Positions 55,801 to 64,000 of a DNA stretch of 64,000 nt are shown piece after piece. The notes below the pieces were generated by a model. The model had not been told where the DNA came from and did no database searches. It worked only from the letters and a program-made list of their open reading frames with translations. Every line of letters begins with the position of its first letter. Position 1 is the stretch's first letter. The stretch is taken from positions 12,534,951 to 12,598,950 of the forward strand of contig JARUPZ010000002.1 of the NCBI GenBank assembly GCA_031213475.1, read 5' to 3'. The position numbers and the translations under genes are program-made. This DNA is from Nereocystis luetkeana. Lineage: Eukaryota; Sar; Phaeophyceae; Laminariales; Laminariaceae.

Positions 55801-58800
55801 CTCCCCAACCCCCCGCTCCCGACCCTCACCCCTCCCCCTCGCTGCCGCCGCCCGTCCTACTCCTACCGCAGGTACGTCTGGCCGTGGTCAAGGTCGACGC
55901 CGATGGCATCGAGGCCGGCCGGGCCAGAACCAGCGCGGAGACCTTCCGCCCCGTCTGGATGGACATAGGGGGCGGCGCGCCCGCAGAGGCCTCCGCCACT
56001 GATGGGAGGGAGGGGGACTCTGTCCTATCCCAGCCGCCAGCTGGGGTTGGGAAGGGGGCGGTGGAGGCGGAGGCCGGACGAGGGCGGGGAGCGGGAGCGG
56101 GGGGGCTCAACGGAGACCACCGGAATAGCGGTGTCGGTGGCGGTGTTGGGGTGGGAGAGGGGGGGGGGGGGGGGGGAGGCGGCGGCGCGGCGGCGGGGTG
56201 GGGGAGAGGAAACGGGAGCGGGAGGGGAAGGGGAGGCTCGGGAGAGCGAGATTTATCTAGCCAGAGTGAACTGGCTACAGGACGGATCTCTGTGCGCGCA
56301 GGTTCAGAACCGTGCGCAGACGGAGCTGCGGCTGCTTCGTCTGGACCCCAGGACAGGAACGCCCACGACGCTCGTCGTGGAGAAGTCGAGGATTTGGATA
56401 AACCTGCACCACCTCCTGCGCTCCCTGCCGGCGCCTGCGGCGCAGGTGCGTGCGTGCGTGTAATTTGTTCCGTGCGTGTGCTGTTTCGGTGTTCATTGGG
56501 AAGGGGGGTGTTTGGGGGGGGGTTGGGCGAGGAGAAGCATTTTGGGTGAGGGGCGCGACTGGGGGGTGTTGGTGGTTGGTTGGGAGGGTGCTAGGTTGGG
56601 TGTTGGTGGTTGGTTAGTTGGATGGTTGATGGAGGGGATGGGGGATCATGGCATGCATGACCGTAGTCGTATGGCCATATAGACCCTCGCATGCCTGCGA
56701 TGCCGGGTCGGAGCACGTCGGGTTGTCACCGACCAGGCAGATATGGAGGGAGGGAGGGAGGGGGGGAGGGGGGGAGGGGCGGGGGAAACCTCGAGGGTCG
56801 CGGTATGGTTGTAGTGGTCGGAGACAATGGGAGGGTTTGGCTGCTCGAACCCTTATCTGAGGGAGTGACCGACGGTATTGTAGGGGGCTGTCAGTTTTGT
56901 GTTGTCGCCGCCCCTCCCCCCCCCCCCCCTCCGTTCCCCATCATCCTCTAGTAGCGGTCTTTTTTTTCTGAAGGAAGGTGTTTGTTTTTTTTCATCTTGT
57001 GACCGGTATCCGCGTCGTTACGGTCTCTTCAGGAGACCAGACCAGATGGGTCGACGCGGTGTTGCAGCACCCCGTGGTCTGCAGGGTTAGGTTCTGTTGA
57101 GCTTCGTCAATTTATTTTCTTGGCGGGATTAAGGAAAGCGCCGACCCGTACCATTTGTAGTTGTGGTGTGGTTTGCTCTCCTTTTCTTTCGTTGTGTCGT
57201 GTTCTGGTTTGATTTGTGCTTGTTTGTGTTCCGGTTTGCCTCATTTTTGTTCAATTAGTTTCGGTTTTTGTTCGGTTTTGTTGTTGTGTTTGCTTTGTTT
57301 CGGCTTCGGTTTAGTTTTTCTTGTTCCTGTTTGGTTTTAGTTTTGGTTCTGATAGCTTCGTGGTGTTTTGTGCTGATGGTTCGTTTCATTTTTCCCTTGT
57401 AGATGAGAGCAGGGCGAGCGTTAAACCCAGCCCACCCCACCTATCCACCCACCCACCCACCCACTCACCTACCCACGCACGCACCCACCAACCCACCTAC
57501 CCCCTCCGCCAACCACTCGCAGCCCACCCTCGCCTCCCTTAACTTACCTCGACGCATCTTGTCTCTCCCCACCCCCTTCCCTCTGTCCGCTCCGCCCGCG
57601 CTGTTTTACATTTATATATATCGCTGTGTTTTTTTTCTCCCCGACGAACATATCGCAACAACGTACCTGGTACGTCGCCGCTACCAACAAAAACGACAAC
57701 AACATCAACCACGATGATGAAAACATAATCGAAAACCCAAATTGGGGGTATTGGGGGGGGGGGGGGGGACGAACTCACATACGTACGCGAACACACCCGC
57801 CAGAAGTCTCTGGAGAAGGCTGTGGGGATGGACGTGTCGCCGGGAGAAGGGCCGCTTTTGTTCATCTGGGCGTCGGAAAGGACCGGGTTCATGCACCTGT
57901 ACCTCTACCAGTACGTGCCGGGGGCCGAGCACGCGGTGGAAGTGCGCCCGATCACGTCGGGGGAGTGGGTCGTGGAATCCGTGGTGGGGGTCGATCAGGT
58001 GAGAGGCATGTGGTGGGTGGGGGGGAGGGGGGAGGTTGGATGTGGCGGTGGTGGTTGTGATTGAGGGCGGGGGGCGGGGGGCGGGGGGGGGGTACTCATG
58101 TGGTGCATGGCCGCAGTCGTGTCCCCAGAGACCCTCGCACTCCTACGATGGGAGAGTGGCGTTCGGGGCGGGGGGGGGGGGGGGGTAGTGGTGGCAGCGA
58201 TATTGATGTCGTTGGTGTTGGTGATGGTGTAGCGCCGCGGTGGGGGGGATGCCGCTCAAAAAGTGGCCGTGATAACGGTGGTGGTTGTGGTGGTGATATT
58301 GCGTAGGTAACGACTGCAACAATGGCGATGGTAATGACATGACAATGGCTACGAACATGCTGGCAACAGTGGCGATGGTGGCCACAGTGACATACGTAGA
58401 GTAGATACCTCACCACGCGTTCGCTTGAGTGGGTTTCCGTGCCGTGCGCTGTTACGCGGGGCGGGCAGGGGGTTGGAGTGGGAGTGGGCGTGGCGAAATA
58501 ATGGTTGTCGGGCGCTTCTATGTTCCGTCGCACAACCCCCATGTTAGGGTCTGCTTGGTTCCGCGCTTCCCAGGGCGGAGCAAAGTGCCACCCAGCTCAC
58601 GTCTGGGAAATGGGACTTTTTTTTCGCATGCCATACGCTAACAGCTGAGTTGGGTCTATGCCACACGGCTCAAGCGCAACAGGAGTTGCCGTTATCGTTG
58701 GTTCCGTTGGCGTTGTCGCCGCTAACATTGTTACAGTTGCCGTAACCATTGCCGTAACTGTTCATTACCGTTGCCGTTGTTACCGCTATACCTGTTGCCG

Positions 58801-61800
58801 TTGCCGTAACTACTGCCGTTACTGTTAGTACCTTCGCGGTTACTGCCGTTAAGGCTGTTCCTGTTGTTACCGTTGCTACAGCTACCGTCATTACCGTTGT
58901 TGTTCTTACCGCTATCGTTGTTACCGTTGCCGTAACCACTGCCTTTACTGTTCATTACCGTTGCCGTTACTGCTGTTACTGTTAATTCCGCTACCATCGC
59001 CACCATCTTTACGGTTGCCGGACCGGTATTACTTCTATCGTAACCGTTGTTTACCCCCGTCACGTGGCACGTACCTCGCACCAGTCCCCTCGATTATTCC
59101 TTTACGCCGCATCTGACGACGTCAGCCCCTGCCGTCCCGCTTTGTGTCTATTCGCTTGATCGGCCCTTCGTCCACTTGTTCCGACATTTTTGGGGGCTGG
59201 GGCTGGGGTTTCCGCAGGCGCACGACGTCGTGTACGTGATGGGGACTTATGACAGCCCGTGCGAGCGCCACCTGTACGCCCTGCCCCTGACGAACCCGGT
59301 GGGGGGCCCGACGGGGAGCACGAAGCCCGTCAGGCTCACGCAGACGCCGTGCATGCACAACGTCATCATGGACCACCGCCTTCGAAGGTGATGGTTAACC
59401 CTGCTAGAAATGCACCCCCCTCAGTTTTTTGGGGACAGACCGCTTGGAAGCAGTGCTATTAATAGTGGACTTTTTTGCATTTTACAGCAAAAGCGATTTT
59501 AAAAAAAATTATTCGAGAAAATGTTCGCACGTTTTTTCGGCAACCGCACACTTGGAATTCGTGTGGGGGGTTAGTTTCGCGATATGTTCGTAGGTAAACG
59601 GTTGCATTTATCCAGGACTCTGCACGGTTCATGACCCAACCCGCGGGTCGAGTATAGGTGGTCTGCAAAATCTCACGGGTCGGGTCGGCTCGGGTCAGGA
59701 GGCTTTCAAAATCCCACGGGTCGGGTCACGGGTCGGGCCAGGTCACCCTGACCGACCTGACCCGACCTGACCCGACCTGTATATTTATACAAGGCGCTTC
59801 GCTCCGCGGGCGGCCTATGCCGCCCGCTACGCTACGCTCGCTTTGGAAGAAAAAGTACATCAAATTACGCGAAGCGGACAGAAGGTCGATGATTGAACAT
59901 ATTTTTTTATGATTGTAGTTGCAAATTGGCGACTTGGTAATGCCAAGAGTCACATGCCGTACGTACGTACGTACGTACGTACGTACATACCCCAGGTAGG
60001 GTACTGATTTTCTTCTTTCGATATGCTGTATGATATGTACCTGGTATGTACGCACGTGCGAGAAAGCACAGCAGCAGCACAGCAGCAGCACCGCAAAAAA
60101 ATCCCCGTCCCCTCTCATGTAATAATTGTCTGCCCCTGGAACACCTTGCACCAGTCAAAGAAGGAAACAAAAAAAAATGAACAGCAGAGCTTCTCTCTCA
60201 GCCTCGTACGCCGTCCGCCCCTCTCTCGACCACCTCGCCACCGATTCGGCTCGGGTAAAGCTTTCCGCCCTCTCTGTCACAGTGATCCCCGTTGCCCGCC
60301 CCGCGTGAAGCCCGGTGCTCACCGTGACCCTCGTTCGCCAGCTCGAGAATGTCGGTGGTCAGACGGGTGTTCGTCTCTGTGTATAGTTCAGCGTGGTCCC
60401 GAAACTATGCACCGCTTGAATGTTAGCTTGCAATCCCGAACGACCCTTATGGACTCGTACATACCTGGTACTCAGTTTGATTTTTCAGATGGAGGCAAAA
60501 GAGAGCCCATTCATGCTTCCCTTGTGTCTAGAGGCACACACGATGCCTAGCCACGAAAACCGCGACCGCACTCCTTGCAACCCCCCCTCTACCCGCCAGC
60601 ATCCGCCGACACCCGCGACGGCGCTGGGCTCGCCCGCGTCGCAGTGCTCCGACTACACACGCGCACACGAAACGGAAGAAGAAAAAAGGAAAAAACAACT
60701 GAAAGTGCAAAAGAAAACTCAACCAGCCGGTGAAAAAAGCGAAAGAGAGCCTCCCAAACCGCTGAAAAAACAAAATCGACTTTTTCTATTTCCGAGATTT
60801 TTTCTCTGTTGTCCGGTAAAAAAAGTGTGGCCCGAGAAGCAAGCACGCAAAGAACGCAAAGAACGCGAAGCAAGCAAGGATCGTACAAACGACAAAAAAT
60901 CGTGGGAGATCGCTGAGCGTGAGGCAGGTGCTTATGATCAAGTGATTTTAGGAAAAGGATAAACGTAATAATGTTTATATATATATTATATCCGTCTATA
61001 TAATCGCTATTACGGGGGGCAATAGTTAATGGATAGTTAATGGGATCTGTGGTATACTCAAAAACCTATATATTTATCCATTTCTACTAACAATATTTGG
61101 TCCATTATTAACTATGATCCCCCGTAATATGTGTGTGAATATACGTTGACGACACGGCGAATGTGTGTGTGCGCCTTGTTTTTTTTCCCCCCCATCCCAT
61201 TTGTTAATTTCGTCCTTCTCAGTCCCGCTCCCTCGTACTGCTACTGTAGTACTCGTAACTCAGGTCTGGGGTCGCATAACAGGGTCTCTCCGCCCTCCCC
61301 ATCTACCGTCCGTACAAGCGGCTTGTTGGCTTTTTTTATCGCGCGAAGGGTTCAGCCCTTTCCCCCCCCGTCGACTCGCGTGTTATTGCGCCTGTAATAT
61401 CCACGCTATAAAGGCGCTCTCGGCAATTGATGTTGTGACACAACCTAGCGGTTGAGTCAACTGGATGATCGGTCAATTACATTGACACAACGGACCGGTG
61501 GAGGGGTCGTGATGCGGTGTGGTGGGTGTGTGCGGTGAGTTTGGCTTTTTTCCTTACTATGTTATTTTCGCCATTTTTCACCATAAAGGTTTTTCCGTGC
61601 AGTATGTGTACCCAATGTTTCCGTTCTTTTCATTCCTGTTGTGTAACACGTTTCCGTGTTTTTAATCTTCCGTACTTTTTTCGGTCCGTGTTTTTTATTT
61701 TTTCCATGTTTTTTTTTTTTGTCCATTTGCTTTTTATTTTGTCCCGTGTTTTTTGTTCTTCCTTAATTTTTTTTCGGTATTTTCTTGTTTCTGTCTTATC

Positions 61801-62886
61801 GCCCCCCCCCCCCCCCCCCGCCCTCCCTGCCGCCCCGACAAAAAAAAAGGTTCGTGGACGTTTTCAGCTCTCTGGACCAGCCGGCTCGGATGGTGCTGTA
61901 CGCTATCTCTCCCAACCCGTACGATCCCCCGACGGCTCTGCAGGAGCTGCACTCGGCCATGGACGAGCGAGTCGTGGCACTCAGACCGAAGCTCGCGCCG
62001 CCCGAGGTATGATACGCGACACGACCCAGCGATGGATCGCTATTCGTGGCCTGCATGGTAGTGCACGGCGGTAGATGTAAACGCAAGTGTTGCTCGTGCG
62101 TTCTTGTACTTGCTCGTGTGCTTGTTCTACTGTATGTAGTACGTGGTCTTTGTTCTGGGGAGGTCAATCCTATGTGTGTATCGTAAAGCGCGTAGCTACC
62201 CTGCGTTTTTGTACCTGTTGGTACGGTTGGGGGGGTCACGTTTTTTTTTAGAGGAGGGTGTTGTGTCGGTACTGTTCATAACCTGTAATATTAAAACCGA
62301 AACTTCCGTGAGACCAGAAAAGGGCGATTTTATGCCAAGGTATTATACCAGGTGGAGTAACTTTCAGTATGCCCGTGCCAAGCCGTTTTGACCTCCGGTA
62401 AAAAAAACGCTTTCGCTTTCAACCAAAATGGACGTTATTAAACCAGGGATATACCAGATACCAGCCAAAATCGGTTTAGGTGTATGCCCGCGCCAAGCCA
62501 TTTTTACCTGGTATATGCCCGCGCCAAGCCATTTTTACCTGGTATATGCCCGCGCCAAGCCCTTTTGACCTGGTATATGCCCGCGCCAAGCCATTTTGAC
62601 CTGGTATATGCCCGCGCCAAGCCAATTTGACCTGGTATATGCCCGCGCCAAGCTATTTCGACCTCTCTTTCAACCCCGTACCAGGTGCTGCTCTTGAAGC
62701 CGATAGCTCTTGAACCGCGACTGACCCCCATATACCCATGTACATCTATACACAGGTGATTTCGTTTCGAACGCGCGATGGGGAGGCGGACCTTTTCGCA
62801 GGTGTGTACCGACCGGACGTTCAGGCGCACGGACCGGGACCCTACCCCTGCATCGTCGCCGTGTACGGAGGACCGCACGTACAGTG
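43855..62886 (+). CDS. DPP9-like: Dipeptidyl peptidase 8/9-type serine peptidase, N-terminal beta-propeller part (3' end outside window)
   Basis: Ten exons: 43855-43980, 50551-50745, 53115-53277, 53844-54124, 55009-55122, 55872-56445, 57804-57998, 59218-59387, 61850-62006 and 62756-62886. They code about 700 residues and phases agree across every junction except inside exon 6. Matches to the DPP8/9 family, in order, are: [53 protein letters not shown], the conserved EE-RY-G-WW segment; [22 protein letters not shown] and [48 protein letters not shown]; and [14 protein letters not shown] at the start of the hydrolase domain. Family members remove N-terminal X-Pro/X-Ala dipeptides. No signal or membrane anchor precedes the propeller, which fits a cytosolic enzyme. 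The Ser-Asp-His exons are not in view, so activity cannot be judged. Low-complexity Ala and Gly inserts occur in exons 4 and 6. Confidence 0.9.
45811..47340 (+). mobile_element. Non-autonomous TIR element, copy 1, split by a later insertion
   Basis: The left end GGTCGACTGATATGGGAGAC matches copy 2 at 47533. The left arm (45811 to about 46278) and the right arm (about 47190-47340) together align to copy 2 from end to end, minus its right TIR. The inserted DNA between them is the GGGTC element. I find no transposase. Confidence 0.8.
46279..47190. mobile_element. GGGTC-repeat foldback element inserted into TIR copy 1
   Basis: GGGTCGGGTCGGGTC blocks alternate with ~25 bp spacers like AAGAGGTTTTCAAATCTCAC, period about 40-45 bp. 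They flank a unique core at about 46560-46850. C-strand GACCCGACCCG blocks also occur, so the arms can fold. Breakpoints are approximate, from alignment to the intact copy at 47533-48204. Confidence 0.7.
47341..47513. mobile_element. Short deletion derivative of the TIR element (173 bp)
   Basis: The left end is TGCCGACTGTCATGGGAGAC. The right end GTTTTCTGGTTTCTTCTCCC then ATAACATTCGGCC is its inverse. It keeps only the TIRs and the CACACAAGGATCTGCC part of the left arm. Confidence 0.75.
47533..48204 (+). mobile_element. Non-autonomous TIR element, copy 2, intact ends (672 bp)
   Basis: TIRs of about 45 bp: left GGCCGACCGCTATGGGAGAC, right (inverted) GGCCGACCTGTTGCGGGAGA, both followed by CGAA.CCAGAAAACRAAACAG. 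The interior matches copy 1. Open frames have no transposase signature. Copies 1 and 2 are both preceded by TTAA on the left, but no matching TTAA is seen on the right of copy 2. Confidence 0.85.
49014..49355. repeat. TGTCAAG repeat pair with a hairpin
   Basis: CTGTCAAGACTGTCTGTCAA at about 49014 recurs as CTGTCAAGACTTTCTGTCAA at about 49320. The second copy runs into a perfect 8 bp stem, GTCAAGGC-GTGT-GCCTTGAC, at about 49335-49354. Confidence 0.7.
49471..49600 (+). repeat. Dispersed ~125 bp element, copy c
   Basis: It has GCTTGGTGCAAGTAAGGTCT, CCGATGTGCTCCGTCCCGGC and CTATGGTCATGCATGACAAT, followed by CCCACCCACC. It is more diverged than copy d, which lies about 45 bp downstream in the same orientation. 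Confidence 0.75.
49646..49796 (+). repeat. Dispersed ~125 bp element, copy d (near consensus)
   Basis: It reads GCTTGGTGCAAGCAATGCC, GGTCGGTGAAAACCCGACAT, CTCCGTCCCGGCATTGTAGG, TCTATGGTCATACGACTACG and GCCATGCATGAGATCGAGTA. GTCGG-TGAAAAC-CCGAC can form a small hairpin. Confidence 0.85.
50400..50527 (+). repeat. Hexameric (N-A-CGCT) tract before DPP exon 2
   Basis: About twenty imperfect units of AACGCT, GACGCT, CACGCT or TAGCGCT run up to 24 bp before the acceptor. The dispersed GCG/CGC content makes this an unusual polypyrimidine context. Confidence 0.8.
51244..51340. mobile_element. MITE family A, copy 4, in DPP intron 2
   Basis: It is 97 bp with ends TTAACCCATTTAGAACCGCA and TGCGGTTCTAAAAGGGTTAA. 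It is an almost perfect palindrome around AAATTTGAGTGG. Confidence 0.92.
51876..51972. mobile_element. MITE family A, copy 5, in DPP intron 2
   Basis: It is 97 bp with ends TTAACCCCTTTAGAACCGCA and TGCGGTTCTAAAAGGGTTAA. It is in the same orientation as copy 4 and has very few differences from it. Confidence 0.92.
52763..52859. mobile_element. MITE family A, copy 6, in DPP intron 2
   Basis: It is 97 bp with ends TTAACCCCTTTAGAACCGCA and TGCGGTTCTAACAGGGTTAA. It is the third copy within 1.6 kb of the same intron. Confidence 0.92.
53482..53526. mobile_element. Possible half-copy of MITE family A
   Basis: TCGTCCCCAAAATTGGGCTG followed by CAGTTGTAAAA resembles the right half of family A with several changes. 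No left half is present. Confidence 0.4.
54195..54365. repeat. GGGTC foldback array in DPP intron 4
   Basis: Six or more GGGTC units on the left (CTCACGGGTCAGGTCGGGTC) face GACCCGACCCGACCCGTGAG on the right, about 40 bp apart. The transcript could form a long hairpin just after exon 4. Confidence 0.85.
55660..55860 (+). repeat. C-rich minisatellite before DPP exon 6
   Basis: Imperfect CCCAAACCCC and CCCCACCCCC units fill about 200 bp up to the acceptor TACCGCAG. The opposite strand is rich in G runs that could form quadruplexes. Confidence 0.7.
56159..56176 (+). other. G homopolymer (18 G) at a frame break inside DPP exon 6
   Basis: Upstream, the frame with FRPVWMDIG is in register with the acceptor at 55871. 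Downstream, [14 protein letters not shown] is in another register, in phase with the donor at 56446. Exon length 574 is one more than a multiple of three. One G fewer in this run restores continuity. Confidence 0.65.
56641..56745 (-). repeat. Dispersed ~125 bp element, copy e (inverted), in DPP intron 6
   Basis: The + strand reads CATGCATGACCGTAGTCGTA, GACCCTCGCATGCCTGCGAT and GGAGCACGTCGGGTTGTCAC. These are the reverse complement of the family blocks. A G-rich tract lies beyond, at 56750-56790. Confidence 0.8.
58088..58165 (-). repeat. Dispersed ~125 bp element, copy f (partial), in DPP intron 7
   Basis: GTGCATGGCCGCAGTCGTGT and AGAGACCCTCGCACTCCTAC match the second half of the family on the minus strand. 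G runs lie on both sides. Confidence 0.6.
58680..59035 (+). repeat. Hexamer-based GTTRCCGTT minisatellite in DPP intron 7
   Basis: Steps of GTTGCC, GTTACC and GTAACC repeat throughout. A longer block, GTTGCCGTAACC..TGCC..TACTGTTCATTACCG, occurs at 58737 and again at 58926, exactly 189 bp apart. Confidence 0.85.
59397..59448. mobile_element. Possible left half of MITE family A, in DPP intron 8
   Basis: TTAACCCTGCTAGAAATGCA and TTTTTTGGGGACAGACCGCT match the left half of the family. The right half is missing. Confidence 0.45.
59628..59790. repeat. GGGTC foldback array in DPP intron 8
   Basis: CACGGGTCGGGTCGGCTCGG and CACGGGTCGGGTCACGGGTC face GACCTGACCCGACCTGACCC. The intervening AGGAGGCTTTCAAAATC spacer matches the 46-47 kb arrays. 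Confidence 0.8.
59958..59988. repeat. ACGT tetranucleotide microsatellite
   Basis: About seven perfect self-complementary ACGT units lie in DPP intron 8. Confidence 0.9.
61009..61129. mobile_element. MITE family B, copy 3, in DPP intron 8
   Basis: The left end TATTACGGGGGGCAATAGTT and the right end AACTATGATCCCCCGTAATA are inverted. It is slightly longer than the other copies because of a duplicated GATAGTTAAT segment in the left arm. Confidence 0.85.
62480..62660 (+). repeat. 31 bp tandem repeat in DPP intron 9
   Basis: ACCTGGTATATGCCCGCGCC followed by AAGCCATTTTG starts at 62506, 62537, 62568, 62599 and 62630, exactly 31 bp apart, with a partial unit before. A diverged single unit lies near 62360-62400. 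Confidence 0.95.
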
Positions 62887-63300
62887 GTGAGGGAGGGAGG
62901 GGAGGGAGGGGAGGGAGGGGAGGGAGGGAGGGAGGGAGGGAGGGAGGGAGGGAGGGAGGGAGGGAGGGAGGGAGGGAGGGAGGGAGGGAGGGGAGGGGAG
63001 GGAGGGAGGGAGGGGAGGGAGGGAGGGAGGGAGGGAGGGAGGGAGGGAGGGAGGGAGGGAGGGAGGGAGGGAGGGAGGGAGGGAGGGAGGGGAGGGAGGG
63101 AGGGAGGGAGGGAGGGAGGGAGGGAGGGAGGGAGGGAGGGAGGGAGGGAGGGAGGGAGGGAGGGAGGGAGGGAGGGAGGGAGGGAGGGAGGGAGGGAGGG
63201 AGGGAGGGAGGGAGGGAGGGAGGGAGGGAGGGAGGGAGGGAGGGAGGGAGGGAGGGAGGGAGGGAGGAGGGGAGGGAGGGAGGGAGGGGGGGAAGGGAGG
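62884..63300 (+). repeat. GGGA microsatellite (about 415 bp) at a 5' splice site
   Basis: Nearly uninterrupted GGGA units begin inside the intron 10 donor (CAGTG-GTGAGGGAGGG). A few GGGGA variants occur. Open frames across it (Arg-Glu-Gly or Leu-Pro-Pro-Ser) are repeat artefacts. The array length may be collapsed in assembly. Confidence 0.95.
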
Positions 63301-63366
63301 TACGTGATATTGTGCATGGTCGTCAGTCGTATGACCACCATAGACATCATGCATGGCCGTCGGGAA
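63300..63366 (-). repeat. Dispersed ~125 bp element, copy g (partial)
   Basis: GTGCATGGTCGTCAGTCGTA and CATCATGCATGGCCGTCGGG resemble the second half of the family. It sits between the GGGA array and a G homopolymer at about 63374-63392. Confidence 0.5.
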
Positions 63367-63417
63367 AGGAGGGGAGGGGGGGGGGGGGGGGTGCCGCCTG
63401 TGTGTTCGTGTGTTCGT

Positions 63418-63470
63418 CTGTTTGTTTGTTTGTTTGTTTGTTTGTTTGTTTGTTTGTATGTTTGTGTGCG
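63418..63470 (+). repeat. GTTT tetranucleotide microsatellite
   Basis: About ten GTTT units with one variant near the end. No exon is seen from 62887 to 64000. The remaining sequence has G-rich tracts only. Confidence 0.9.
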
Positions 63471-64000
63471 AATTTTGGGTTAAAATGTGGAGGACGGCGG
63501 AGGCGGGTTTAGAGGGGAGAGGGACGAGGGAGTGATCTTCATGATACGATGTTAATTGTACCGCGAAGCTGCTGCTGCTGTTTTGAGGGGTGGGCAGGGG
63601 GAAGGGGAGGTTGTGGCAAGGACTAAAACGACCCGGTTGGAAGGGGGCGGAGCAGGGGGGGAGGGGGGGGTGAAGGAAGCATGTGGTCGCATGCGATGCG
63701 GCTTGTTCTCTTGCGTTTTGCGCTCTTCAGTATATTTTTTGTTCCGCTTGCTGTTCGTGGTACATATTGTGAGTGTTTTTTCCCGGCCTGAAGAAGGAGG
63801 TTAGGGTCCGAGGACAGAGGGGGGGCAAGCGGCAGAGCCAGCCGTGGGGGAAGAGGATGATGATTTGTCCACGCGATGAAAGAAAGGATGGGGGTGCGTG
63901 AAGTGGGGGAGGGCATGTGATAGGATGGCTTCGCCATTTGGTGTACTCGTAGGGTTTTTCGAAATGTCGTCGGAAACGCCGCGCCAAAAGTCGCGGCTCG

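Noticed and set aside
60420..60962. A 180-codon Lys/Glu-rich open frame in DPP intron 8
   Set aside because: It is low complexity, lies inside an intron on the sense strand, and has no recognisable domain or family resemblance.
62884..63300. CRISPR-like or regularly spaced array
   Set aside because: The units are a simple tetranucleotide with no spacers. The 31 bp and 150 bp arrays likewise have no unique spacers.
62670..63512. Open frames of Arg-Glu-Gly or Leu-Pro-Pro-Ser repeats
   Set aside because: They are translations of the GGGA microsatellite in an intron.

Overview
This window is intron-rich nuclear DNA from a eukaryote. Three recognisable protein genes with GT-AG introns (and one probable GC-AG intron) sit among long non-coding stretches. 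The rest is satellites, microsatellites, unusually long G/C homopolymers and small non-autonomous transposons. Gene structure and repeat style suggest a photosynthetic stramenopile, most likely a brown alga. That is inference; no ribosomal or organellar marker is present to prove it.

Layout. 1-3061 (+): the 3' part of a glyoxylate/succinic semialdehyde reductase-like beta-hydroxyacid dehydrogenase, whose NAD(P)-binding half lies left of the window. 3062-9360: non-coding DNA ending in a degenerate tandem array with a period near 430 bp. 9360-26290: about 17 kb of C/T-rich satellite, ordered into a dimeric ~150 bp unit from about 13.3 kb, with a block of opposite strand at 10.5-11.55 kb. 26.3-38.8 kb: gene-poor DNA with MITEs, short tandem repeats and a decayed LINE-type endonuclease. 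38786-43296 (-): a complete five-exon alpha subunit of the nascent polypeptide-associated complex (NAC). 43855-62886 and beyond the edge (+): ten exons of a cytosolic dipeptidyl peptidase of the DPP8/9 type (S9 prolyl oligopeptidase clan). The catalytic Ser-Asp-His exons lie right of the window.

The NAC alpha and DPP genes are divergent, with start codons 558 bp apart, so they may share a bidirectional promoter. There is no operon and no gene cluster. The peptidase introns carry most of the mobile DNA: palindromic TTAA-ended MITEs, a TIR element split by a later insertion, GGGTC foldback arrays, a dispersed ~125 bp repeat and a ~415 bp GGGA tract at a 5' splice site.

The most distinctive signals are the dimeric satellite with its inverted block, the ~97 bp piggyBac-like palindromes, the nested TIR elements at 45.8-48.2 kb, and the over-represented palindromic word ACCTGGTA. 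I did not find a new protein-coding system. The long open frames inside the satellite are best read as by-products of the repeat.
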